Part shown: in pieces, positions 6,435 through 12,817 of the stretch | Position numbering within the stretch: position 1 is the stretch's first letter | How the letters are laid out: each line of letters begins with the position of its first letter | Origin: RGIG7332 sp045589235 | GTDB lineage: Bacteria; Bacillota; Clostridia; Oscillospirales; JAAYXM01 | Direction of reading: 5' to 3' | NCBI GenBank assembly: GCA_045589235.1 | Contig: JAZNOR010000031.1 | Span: forward strand, 1 to 12,817 | Length of the DNA stretch: 12,817 nucleotides | Made by a program: the position numbers and the translations under genes | Notes under the pieces: model-generated | The model's database searches: none | What the model was told of the DNA's origin: nothing | Seen by the model: only the letters and a program-made list of their open reading frames with translations

Positions 6435-7649
6435 ATGATTAAACCTGAAATTTTATCTCCTGCAGGCGATTTTTCGCGCCTTAAATTTGCAATACAATAC
6501 GGCGCCGATGCGGTATATCTCGCAGGCAATGAGTTCGGTATGCGCACAGCATCCAAGAATTTCGACAATAATGAGCTCAAAGAAGCGGTTGAGTATTCGC
6601 ATGCACGCGGCGTTAAGGTGTATGTTACGCTCAACACTATGCCACGCTCAAACGAGGTTGAACGACTTCCGGCGTTTATCGAAAAACTCTCTGAAATCGG
6701 TGTAGATGCTGTAATTGTTGCAGATATAGGCGTGCTTAAATTAGTGCAAAAATACGCACCGAAAATGTCGATTCATATTAGCACGCAAACAAGTATTGTA
6801 AATTACTTAAGCGCGCGTGAATGGCACAATATGGGTGCTGATAGAATTGTGCTCGCTCGCGAGTTGTCACTTGATGAGATTATTACAATCAGACAGAAAA
6901 CCGATCCGTCACTCGAAATTGAAGCTTTTGTGCATGGTGCAATGTGCATTTCATATTCGGGCAGATGCCTGCTTTCTAACTTTATGACCGCGCGCGATGC
7001 AAACCGCGGAAACTGTGCGCAGTCCTGCCGCTGGAAATATGCACTTATGGAAGAGAAGAGACCGGGTGAATATTTTCCCGTTTTTGAGGACGGCGAAACG
7101 TTTATTTTAAATTCAAAGGATATGTGTATGGTGTCGCATATTCCCGAACTTGTGCGCGCAGGTATTTCAAGCTTTAAAATCGAGGGCAGAGTTAAAACAG
7201 AATATTATAACGCAACGGTCACAAATGCTTACCGTATGGCAGTTGATTCGTATTTTGATAACCCCGATAAGTGGGATCCGAAGGGAATCTGGCTCGATGA
7301 AGTCCAAAAAGTGAGCCATCGTGAATACTATACAGGTTTTTACTTTAACGAGGGTATGGGCCAGCACTACGGCGATTCTACATATATCCGAGATTGGGAT
7401 ATTATCGCAATCGTCGAAGAGTGCGACGATGACGGAAATGCACTTGTAACCATGAAAAACCGCTTTTCTATCGGCGATGAAATGGAGCTTTTTATGCCTA
7501 AATTGCCGCCGGTTCCATTTAAAGTAAATGCTATGCAAAACGAAAAAGATGAGGAGATTGAATGTGCTCCGCATCCGCAGATGCTAGTTAAATTAAAATT
7601 ACCTGCTAAAGCGCCGCAAGGTGCGTTTTTAAGGCGTGAGTGCAAATGA
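6435..7649 (+). CDS. U32 family protein, TrhP-like tRNA uridine hydroxylation factor
   Basis: The protein starts with PEILSPAGDFSRLKFAIQYG (residues 4-23), typical of U32 proteins. It carries the U32 signature EAFVHGAMCISYSGRCLLS (163-181), followed by NRGNCAQSCRW. Cysteines 171, 178, 194 and 198 would form the metal or iron-sulfur site. Once named collagenase-like peptidases, close relatives (E. coli TrhP/YegQ, B. subtilis YrrN/YrrO) are needed for 5-hydroxyuridine at tRNA position 34, with prephenate as a partner metabolite. That role is more likely here than proteolysis. Length (404 residues) agrees with the TrhP/YrrO group. The start follows GAGG (6425-6428) by six bases, eleven bases after mltG. 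The stop overlaps the next gene as ATGA. Confidence 0.9.
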   Translation: MIKPEILSPAGDFSRLKFAIQYGADAVYLAGNEFGMRTASKNFDNNELKEAVEYSHARGVKVYVTLNTMPRSNEVERLPAFIEKLSEIGVDAVIVADIGVLKLVQKYAPKMSIHISTQTSIVNYLSAREWHNMGADRIVLARELSLDEIITIRQKTDPSLEIEAFVHGAMCISYSGRCLLSNFMTARDANRGNCAQSCRWKYALMEEKRPGEYFPVFEDGETFILNSKDMCMVSHIPELVRAGISSFKIEGRVKTEYYNATVTNAYRMAVDSYFDNPDKWDPKGIWLDEVQKVSHREYYTGFYFNEGMGQHYGDSTYIRDWDIIAIVEECDDDGNALVTMKNRFSIGDEMELFMPKLPPVPFKVNAMQNEKDEEIECAPHPQMLVKLKLPAKAPQGAFLRRECK

Positions 7650-8536
7650 GGCGCGAGATAGAATATACAGTTCCGGAAGAGCGCGACGGAGTTCTTCTGC
7701 GTGAGATTCTGCGACGTGAGGTAGGGATTTCGGCAGGACTTTTACGTCGAATGAAACAGATGGAAGGCTCAATTTTGAAAAATGGTGTTCCTGCTTTCGT
7801 AACAGTGCCCGTAAAGGGTGGCGATGTATTGAAACTCGTTTTGGAAGAAGAAAGCGGGAGCGATGGAGTTCTTCCAACCGAGGGAAAGCTTGATATCTAT
7901 TTTGAGAATGAAGACGTGCTTGTGGTTTCAAAGCCGGGTGATATGTCTGTGCATCCGTCGCACGGGCATTTTACCACTTCGCTTGCCAATGTTGTTGTGT
8001 ATCATTATAATCAGCTCGGACATGAGTTCGTTTTCAGACCGGTTAACCGCTTGGATCGCGGAACTTCCGGACTTATGGCGATTGCAAAAAACGCTTATGC
8101 GCATGCTTTTTTTACTGACATGATGAAAGCCGGTCGCTTCACTCGTGAATATCTCGCAGTTTGCGAGGGAGTACCAAAGTGTACGTGTGACACAATTGAT
8201 GCGCCAATTGCAAGGTGCGAGGGAAGTACGATTGAGAGAAAGGTATCGTCTGATGGAAAGAGGGCGGTTACCCATTACGAGGTGCTTGAGGTGCACGCGG
8301 GCAGATCCCTTGTTAAATTAAAGCTTGAAACCGGCAGAACACATCAAATAAGGGTGCATATGGCACATATCGGATGTCCGCTTGTCGGTGATTTTCTCTA
8401 CGGTGCCGAAGAGCGAGATTTTAACCGGGTTGCTCTTCATTCGCACACACTTAAAACACCGCTTCCATTCTGTAAGGATAGCATTGAATTAGTGTCGGAA
8501 ATGCCACAGGATATGCGTGAAAAATTTTATAGATAA
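7646..8536 (+). CDS. RluA family pseudouridine synthase
   Basis: These enzymes isomerise uridine to pseudouridine in rRNA or tRNA. The catalytic motif is RPVNRLDRGTSGLM (residues 131-144) with Asp137 as the nucleophile; the residue before RLDR is Asn where many members have His. VVSKPGDMSVHPS (93-105) and the C-terminal ETGRTHQIRVHMAHIGCPLVGD region are typical. The first roughly 70 residues look like an S4-type RNA-binding domain (EISAGLLRRMK-like region and KNGVPAFVTVPVKGGDVL). The ATG at 7646 lies in the U32 stop (ATGA), nine bases after AAGGCG; an in-frame GTG at 7640 is too close to that site. The precise target nucleotide cannot be predicted. Pairing with the U32 protein gives a small RNA-modification pair. 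No terminator follows before the tRNA promoter. Confidence 0.92.
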   Translation: MRREIEYTVPEERDGVLLREILRREVGISAGLLRRMKQMEGSILKNGVPAFVTVPVKGGDVLKLVLEEESGSDGVLPTEGKLDIYFENEDVLVVSKPGDMSVHPSHGHFTTSLANVVVYHYNQLGHEFVFRPVNRLDRGTSGLMAIAKNAYAHAFFTDMMKAGRFTREYLAVCEGVPKCTCDTIDAPIARCEGSTIERKVSSDGKRAVTHYEVLEVHAGRSLVKLKLETGRTHQIRVHMAHIGCPLVGDFLYGAEERDFNRVALHSHTLKTPLPFCKDSIELVSEMPQDMREKFYR

Positions 8537-8551
8537 TTTTTGAGAAAAGGC

Positions 8552-8580
8552 TTGACATTTAGTAAAAAACCTTGTATAAT
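8552..8580 (+). promoter_or_regulatory. Consensus sigma-A promoter of the tRNA-Pro gene
   Basis: TTGACA (8552-8557) and TATAAT (8575-8580), both perfect, are 17 bases apart. Transcription should start at about 8586, giving a leader of about 36 bases before the tRNA. Because no terminator separates the RluA gene from here, the tRNA may also be read from upstream. Confidence 0.92.
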
Positions 8581-8618
8581 TTTAAACTGTGCTTAGGAAG
8601 AAATGAGCACAGTTTAAA
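8581..8618 (+). repeat. 13-bp perfect inverted repeat in the tRNA-Pro leader
   Basis: TTTAAACTGTGCT (8581-8593) is exactly repeated in reverse complement at 8606-8618, with a 12-base spacer. With a start near 8586, about eight of the thirteen pairs (ACTGTGCT with AGCACAGT) would form a hairpin at the 5' end of the precursor tRNA. The full palindrome also covers the initiation region. No T-run follows, so it is not a usual terminator. It could be a processing or stability hairpin, or a protein-binding operator. Confidence 0.8.
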
Positions 8619-8621
8619 TAT

Positions 8622-8698
8622 CGAGATGTGGCTCAGTTTGGTAGAGCGCTGCGTTCGGGACGCAGAGGCCGCAGGTTCAAGTCCTGTCATCTCGACCA
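8622..8698 (+). tRNA. tRNA-Pro (anticodon CGG)
   Basis: The cloverleaf folds cleanly. The acceptor stem is CGAGATG with CATCTCG, the D arm is GCTC with GAGC, and the anticodon stem is CTGCG with CGCAG around the loop TTCGGGA. The T arm reads GCAGG, then TTCAAGT, then CCTGT. The anticodon is CGG (8656-8658), reading CCG proline codons. G37 and the C1-G72 pair fit bacterial tRNA-Pro. The 3' CCA is encoded (8696-8698). It is a single tRNA with its own promoter and terminator. Confidence 0.97.
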
Positions 8699-8699
8699 T

Positions 8700-8735
8700 A
8701 AAAACGGCAAACCCATTTGGGTCTGCCGTTTTTAT
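8700..8735 (+). terminator. Intrinsic terminator after tRNA-Pro, probably bidirectional
   Basis: AAAAACGGCA (8700-8709) pairs with TGCCGTTTTT (8724-8733). An inner ACCCA/TGGGT stem follows after one mismatch. The A-run on the left and T-run on the right mean it can work on both strands, ending the tRNA transcript and the convergent transcript of the 8757-9191 gene, whose stop lies 23 bases away. Confidence 0.88.
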
Positions 8736-8756
8736 TTGTAAATGTGGTAATTTACA

Positions 8757-9191
8757 TTAACTTATTTTTAATGCAATACCGAGTGCTTTGGATATCTGTT
8801 TTGCGACATCTTCAGCTATATCCCTTGAAGCACCTGATAATTCCCACAAAATCTGATTGGGAGTGCTAAGCGAAACCATGCATGTATTTCCTAATTTTGC
8901 AGTTGCAAATGTTCTTACATATATCTTTGTTTTTGAAAAGAATTTACCCTTGTTGAGTTTAGATAAAATTTTTCTTCCTTCCTCAAGCTCATCTTCTGTT
9001 ATACACTCGTAGCTTTCTGTGGCAATAGCGTACTCGCCGAATTTTTTTGCCATAGTAGTTTTATCATCAATTTTTAAATAGCTTCTGAATTTGTCCACAC
9101 ATTCCGGATATGACAGATCCTCAGTGATAACTCCGTATTCTTTAAGAGACTCATTGATTATCTGTTGTTTTTCTGCACAACTTAATTTCAT
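8757..9191 (-). CDS. Hypothetical protein, 144 residues, with ribosomal protein L16-like C-terminus
   Basis: I cannot assign this protein to a named family. The N-terminal 80 residues are charged and probably helical. Residues 89-144 resemble the second half of ribosomal protein uL16. KIYVRTF (89-95) is like the KIWIRVF of L16, and a central MVSLSTPNQILWELSGAS (105-122) is like WVALIQPGKVLYEMDGVP. A helix then ends in KALGI where L16 has KLPI. The glycine- and arginine-rich loop between the first two blocks of L16 is missing, so it is not a working L16 but might share its fold. The similarity is by eye only. It has no signal peptide or membrane segment. AGGAGG (minus strand, 9207-9201) stands about ten bases before the ATG. 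It has its own promoter and terminators on both sides, so it is probably monocistronic. Confidence 0.75.
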   Translation of the reverse strand: MKLSCAEKQQIINESLKEYGVITEDLSYPECVDKFRSYLKIDDKTTMAKKFGEYAIATESYECITEDELEEGRKILSKLNKGKFFSKTKIYVRTFATAKLGNTCMVSLSTPNQILWELSGASRDIAEDVAKQISKALGIALKIS

Positions 9192-9231
9192 TACTTTATA
9201 TCCTCCTGTTTTTAAAGCTTATGGCAAGGTT

Positions 9232-9260
9232 AGAATAACATATAATTTGTAAAAAAACAA
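9232..9260 (-). promoter_or_regulatory. Probable promoter of the 144-residue gene
   Basis: On the minus strand TTGTTT (9260-9255) and TATTCT (9237-9232) are 17 bases apart, and TGT precedes the -10 as an extended -10 element. The start site would be near 9225, roughly 35 bases before the ATG. The surrounding region is very AT-rich, which raises the chance of a random match. Confidence 0.5.
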
Positions 9261-9271
9261 TATTTAACATA

Positions 9272-9306
9272 AAAAACTCTTGATTTACGAGAAATCAAGA
9301 GTTTTT
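9272..9306 (-). terminator. Intrinsic terminator of the peptidase-acetyltransferase gene
   Basis: A perfect 15-bp stem (AAAAACTCTTGATTT at 9272-9286 with its reverse complement at 9292-9306) closes on a 5-base loop and ends in a T-run on the minus strand. It begins three bases after the stop codon of the 9310-11946 gene and separates it from the promoter of the next gene. Confidence 0.92.
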
Positions 9307-9309
9307 GTA

Positions 9310-11946
9310 TTACACTCTGAATTTACGGCAGAAGAGGCAATTTTCATCGTCACAGAGGACAATGTTCGGGTCTTCTTTAAATATTTCCATACCGATTTCG
9401 TAGAATTCTTTTAGGTCAATTGCGTATATATTGCCGATTCCAAATTTTACTTCGTGGAGGTTAAGACCTTTTTCGAGAGCGCGCGTGTAAAACTTCGCAT
9501 CAGGGCCGGTTTTACCATAGAAATCGCGGTGGCCGGGGAGATTGTCCTTAATCATCTCGGTGCGGAAAGTTCCATCTGGATTCTTTATTTTAACAATCGC
9601 GCACTGCAGGAAGTTTGATTTTGCCTTATACTCTAAATAGTGCAAAAACGTACTCGATGCAAGACCGCAGCCGAAGAACACGACTTTGCCACCCAATTCA
9701 AGTGCTTTTCCAAGCGGTGAATTATCATTTGTAGGCGCCTCAAGTTCTGAGTGAGCATTAAGACAGAAATCTGCCTTCTTACCAAAGCCTGCCCACGGGT
9801 GCGATACGTGGCGAGAACGCTTATATCCCTTGCGTTTCATAATTGCTTTCGGAACGGCGCCGACCCATACGGGGCGCGCGTCATTCGGGTCAAACGGACG
9901 GAAGGTGCGGCGTGGATTTGGCCAGCCCTCAAAGCCGATGTAAGGGCGCGCAAAGACAGGGGAGATTACGCAACCCTCATCTGCTACTGTTTCGATGAAG
10001 GCATCGAGTATTGCATCCGCACCACCTGTTATGTTACCGCAACCCGAAAGGGAAGAGTGGAGCAGAATTGCATCATCGGGTTTTATTCCAAGCTCATTTA
10101 AAGCCTTTTTTATATCCTCTTTTGTCAGCTCATTTTCATTTGTAACCGAGAGATAGCCGTAATTTGCAAGATAGAAAATCGCATCGACGCATTTTTTAAC
10201 AACACCGTCGTTTAAAGCTTTTCCGCAGTTTAAATGCGTTTCCACTATGCAGTCGCGAAGGTTCTTTTTACCGTCAAGGGCAGAGAGAACACAACCGAAC
10301 GGACCGTAGAGCACATCGTCAGGCAATGCGCGTCTTTCATCATACGGAATGTTTATAAGGTCATACGGAAGACCAACTGTTTCGCGTTTTGCTACAATTC
10401 CGCGAGCGTATTCAAGCCATTTTGAAGTGATGGTATCTTCGTTATCCCAAGTTGCGGTTAAGCTCTCGGAAGCAGCAGTTGCACCGTCGCAAAGCTTTGA
10501 AAAATCTGCAATGCGCGCCTTCTCACCGTTTAAGTGGAGCATTACACTCTCGCGTGATTTGTTATCTAAGCTATCAAACCTTTTCTGCGCCGATTTAACT
10601 GCAAACTCTAAAATTTTCTCTGCCTTATAGCCTGTCGCCATGACGGCTGCCCAGGAGGTAAGGACAACCTGCACGTTTTCGACAAGTGACGGAACAAGAT
10701 AATCTTTATCGTTCTGAATTGAACTGTGCCACGGATAGTCGTAAATAGATTTAGACATCCTTGGCCAGATTGTCGGGAGACCGGTAGTCGAGTCACCGAG
10801 GAAGGAATCGTCAGAGAAACACACATCATAAGCTACGCAATTATCTTTTAAGTATGAATCAAAAACCGCCTCGATTACCGATATTCCGCAATAGGGTGAT
10901 GAATACGGCGGAATTTCTACGCGCCAGCTGTCATTCCATTTACTGCACGGAAGTCCGTCAATATTTATACCACCGATATGGTGGTGCAATTTGCCGCCAA
11001 AGTGGTCTGCTACTGCGGCAAAACCGTAGAATTCGAGCGCGAAAACTAAACGGATTGAATGCTTAAGTGGGGGTAAAGTGCCGTCTGCAATGAGTTTTTG
11101 GATGTTTTTAACTGTATTTATTGCCGTCATAACGCCGAGGGAATTATCTTCGCTCATCGGCTCGTAAAGATGAGCAGTAAGCCATACTTCACGGTCATCT
11201 TCACCCGGAATAAGCGCGGTTACAGCGTCAATTTCGCCATCGTATCTCTTTCCGTCACACTCAACCAAAACTTCAACCGGGCCTTCAACTGCCGCATGAC
11301 GAAGAGCTCTTCCAACACGCGGAGAAACGGAGAAACCGATAAAGTCGCGGTCTTCACTTTGCACGTGCCAATGGTTGTGGTCATCACATGCGGCGGTTAC
11401 CCACTGAACACAGTCGGGCGTGTCAATTCCGCAGCATAGATAGTCGGTAACAAAGCCTACTGCACCGAGGTCAAGCAATGCTGAAATAATCGGGGAGCGC
11501 GGAAGTGTTTCCGGCTCTAACAATACAAAAGCCCCCGTTACATCTTCGCCTGCCCACATCTGCGGTTCGGTGACGAGCTTTGTGTATAACCCGCCTTCAG
11601 GAGTTGAAACTGAACCCTTGATTAAATTAAACGGTTCTTTTGAAAAGTCGGCAACCACAGGGTCTTTAAACGGAATTGCAGATTTCATAACCGTCATTTT
11701 ACCGACGGTTGCATCCCACGCAAGGGGCATTCTCTTATCCTGATAAGTCGTTTTACCGTCGGCAGGAAAGGTGAGTATTTCCGCGTCAAAGCCCTCGGAT
11801 TTTAAAAGGTTATAGACATATTCGGAGGACTCTTTGTAATGGCGGTAGGTCTGCCCGCGCTCTATTTTCCAAAGCTCTTTTGTGTGCGAAAGGACCCAAT
11901 TGTTATCGTTTGCGTTTGCGATTTTTTTGAATAAATCTGTAAACAT
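9310..11946 (-). CDS. M28-like aminopeptidase fused to AAC(3)-type N-acetyltransferase
   Basis: This 878-residue protein combines two enzymes. Residues 1-440 resemble M28-type metallo-aminopeptidases (perhaps near the DUF4910 group). A PA-like insert (about 105-235, with DVTGAFVLLEP and DLGAVGFV) precedes candidate metal ligands His259 (AHLYEP), Asp267 (EDNS), Glu305 (ALEFYG), Asp330 (NIDG) and His407 (WHSS). Usual M28 enzymes have EE where this has EF. Residues 440-600 are a helical linker ending in a winged-helix-like stretch (LDGKKNLRDCI). From about 606 a whole AAC(3) fold follows, with HSSLSGCG (630-637), GGADAI, FDPNDARPVWVGAVP, RSRHVSHP (710-717, candidate catalytic His713) and NSPLGKAL. 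The tail has Cys865, Cys870 and Cys873. No signal peptide, so cytosolic. AGAGGAG lies eight bases before the ATG, inside the end of the upstream paralogue. The substrate is unknown, and the AAC(3) fold alone does not prove aminoglycoside resistance. Confidence 0.87.
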   Translation of the reverse strand: MFTDLFKKIANANDNNWVLSHTKELWKIERGQTYRHYKESSEYVYNLLKSEGFDAEILTFPADGKTTYQDKRMPLAWDATVGKMTVMKSAIPFKDPVVADFSKEPFNLIKGSVSTPEGGLYTKLVTEPQMWAGEDVTGAFVLLEPETLPRSPIISALLDLGAVGFVTDYLCCGIDTPDCVQWVTAACDDHNHWHVQSEDRDFIGFSVSPRVGRALRHAAVEGPVEVLVECDGKRYDGEIDAVTALIPGEDDREVWLTAHLYEPMSEDNSLGVMTAINTVKNIQKLIADGTLPPLKHSIRLVFALEFYGFAAVADHFGGKLHHHIGGINIDGLPCSKWNDSWRVEIPPYSSPYCGISVIEAVFDSYLKDNCVAYDVCFSDDSFLGDSTTGLPTIWPRMSKSIYDYPWHSSIQNDKDYLVPSLVENVQVVLTSWAAVMATGYKAEKILEFAVKSAQKRFDSLDNKSRESVMLHLNGEKARIADFSKLCDGATAASESLTATWDNEDTITSKWLEYARGIVAKRETVGLPYDLINIPYDERRALPDDVLYGPFGCVLSALDGKKNLRDCIVETHLNCGKALNDGVVKKCVDAIFYLANYGYLSVTNENELTKEDIKKALNELGIKPDDAILLHSSLSGCGNITGGADAILDAFIETVADEGCVISPVFARPYIGFEGWPNPRRTFRPFDPNDARPVWVGAVPKAIMKRKGYKRSRHVSHPWAGFGKKADFCLNAHSELEAPTNDNSPLGKALELGGKVVFFGCGLASSTFLHYLEYKAKSNFLQCAIVKIKNPDGTFRTEMIKDNLPGHRDFYGKTGPDAKFYTRALEKGLNLHEVKFGIGNIYAIDLKEFYEIGMEIFKEDPNIVLCDDENCLFCRKFRV

Positions 11947-11948
11947 AA

Positions 11949-12817
11949 CTATTTCTCCTCTAATTTTAAGTATCCGTATTCCGCAAGGTAGTAAATCGCG
12001 GAAATGTAAGCCTCAATCAACTCATCGCTCAGCGGAACGAAGTGATTTGACTTGTTATTGTTATTCGGAGTATCAAGATGATGCTCAATGGATGCCTCAA
12101 AAATGATGTCATATAAATTTTTAACGCCGTCCATCTTCGCAAGAATCGTTGCAAACGCGCCGTAAAGAACGCCGTTTGGAAGCGCAATTCTCTTCTCGTA
12201 CGGAATCTTTGCAAGGTCATAGGGGAAGCCCTCTGTTGCGCGATGCGGAATTATGTTTTTAACTTTATTGAGCGCATCGGACTTAAATTCGAGCTCAAAG
12301 CTTGGCGAAATTGAAAGCGCATTTGCCGCAGATTCAATTTCGGGGAGATTAAATACTCGCTTAAAGTCTAAAAGATAGGCTCTTTCGCCGTTTAAAAAGT
12401 ATTCCATACGGGTTTTGGAATTCTCTTCGCTTGCGAAGGTATCAAGTCTGCTCTGCGCGATTTTAACGCATTTCGGTAAAAGCTTTTTAACGCTTTCCTC
12501 GTCTAAATATGCCATTGTTATCGACCAGAGAGCAGCGAAAGCGTATGATCTGCGTGTTTTGTCACGATCGATGTATTCATAAGACCAATGCGAGCTGTGC
12601 CAATGGATACACTCAGCTTCTTCGTAATAAATTGTCGGGATTCCGATTGTCGGGTCGCACAACGTACGCATCGCTCGGTATTCGGGAAAACTTTTTCGAA
12701 TACATTTGCACATTCGAGGAAAATGTAATTTCCGAAAAACGGCGAGCAGTAGGGGTTAAAGCGCGTATCGAAGTTTTTATCATAGGTAAAGGACGGCGGC
12801 GTGTCGATATCAATTGC
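11949..12817 (-). pseudogene. M28-like aminopeptidase paralogue, frame broken, 5' end outside window
   Basis: Two frames together match residues about 327-601 of the adjacent fusion protein. From the window edge (12817) the first frame gives 45 residues including AIDIDTPPS (like INIDGLPC) and NPYCSPFFGNYIFLECANVF (like PPYSSPYCGISVIEAVF). Near 12683-12690 homology moves to the -1 frame: CDPTIGIPTIYY (like GDSTTGLPTIW), WHSS, LNGERAYLLDFKR, TEGFPYDLAKIPYEKRIALP, LYGAF and AIYYLAEYGYL, ending at TAA 11949-11951. It has no acetyltransferase domain. The metal-ligand Asp and His equivalents are kept. The cause may be a one-base deletion in the T run, an assembly error, or recoding. If unbroken it would be a functional gene just upstream of, and cotranscribed with, the fusion gene. 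The ATG at 12713 in the second frame lacks a ribosome binding site and is not a credible start. Confidence 0.75.

Noticed and set aside
7167..7574. 135-residue minus-strand ORF inside the U32 gene
   Set aside because: It is fully antisense to a well-supported gene, has no family resemblance and no clear ribosome binding site.
8595..8617. Mini-ORF (MSTV) in the loop of the tRNA leader palindrome
   Set aside because: The AGGAAG to ATG spacing is only two bases and the frame is four codons long, so there is no reason to think it is translated.
8581..8618. The leader palindrome as a terminator of the upstream operon
   Set aside because: No T-run follows either arm on either strand, and the repeat lies downstream of a consensus promoter.
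8737..8756. 7-bp inverted repeat TGTAAAT/ATTTACA after the 144-residue gene
   Set aside because: Short and AT-only apart from one pair, and the neighbouring hairpin at 8700-8735 is a far better terminator.
8572..8760. 62-residue plus-strand ORF across the tRNA
   Set aside because: It begins inside the tRNA promoter and runs through the tRNA and terminator, so it is a by-product of those elements.
8622..9310. tRNA-Pro as an integration site with the minus-strand genes as an island
   Set aside because: No integrase and no repeated copy of the tRNA 3' end are seen in the window.
9310..10140. AAC(3) domain as an antibiotic resistance gene
   Set aside because: The fold and motifs are present, but many AAC(3)-fold proteins act on other amines, and the fusion context gives no evidence for aminoglycosides.
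12613..12813. 66-residue minus-strand ORF at the right edge
   Set aside because: Its frame shows no resemblance to the paralogue. The homologous frame at the edge is a different one, open from 12817.

Overview
The window looks like part of a chromosome from a low-to-moderate GC Gram-positive anaerobe, probably a gut member of the Clostridia (Oscillospiraceae-like). The reasons are AGGAGG-type ribosome binding sites at nearly every gene, a flavin-dependent thymidylate synthase (ThyX), a TagA-type teichoic acid or polysaccharide glycosyltransferase, the mltG / U32 peptidase pairing known from Firmicutes, and a tiny Cys/Asn-rich membrane protein of a kind common in spore-formers. No phage, transposase or CRISPR sequence was seen.

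Left arm, plus strand, 1-8536. The tail of an unidentified gene overlaps a 100-residue unknown protein by four bases. A good promoter then starts a dense run of genes: tagA, thyX, tmk, a DUF2156 protein, a GNAT acetyltransferase, a DJ-1/PfpI protein, 5-formyltetrahydrofolate cyclo-ligase, mltG, a U32 (TrhP-like) tRNA-modification protein and an RluA-family pseudouridine synthase. Several junctions are ATGA overlaps (thyX/tmk, DUF2156/GNAT, U32/RluA), which suggests translational coupling. ThyX makes dTMP from dUMP with methylene-THF, Tmk phosphorylates dTMP, and the cyclo-ligase returns 5-formyl-THF to the folate pool, so these three form one dTMP/folate theme. TagA and MltG act at the envelope, and the U32 and RluA proteins modify RNA. 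In the only larger gap (5211-5346) a 29-residue membrane protein is encoded on the opposite strand behind a near-perfect Shine-Dalgarno sequence.

Centre, 8537-8760. A consensus promoter (TTGACA-17-TATAAT) drives a single tRNA-Pro(CGG) gene with an encoded CCA. A 13-bp perfect inverted repeat lies between promoter and tRNA. A strong hairpin with T-runs on both sides separates this unit from the convergent right arm.

Right arm, minus strand, 8757-12817. A 144-residue unknown protein has a C-terminal part resembling ribosomal protein L16. Upstream of it, in transcription order, are two tandem paralogues. The first, cut by the window edge, is an M28-like aminopeptidase with a C-terminal winged-helix-like segment, and its reading frame is broken once. 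The second is the same architecture fused to a complete AAC(3)-type N-acetyltransferase domain (878 residues). This hydrolase-acyltransferase fusion, beside a version lacking the acyltransferase, is the most unusual element of the window, and its substrate cannot be read from the sequence.
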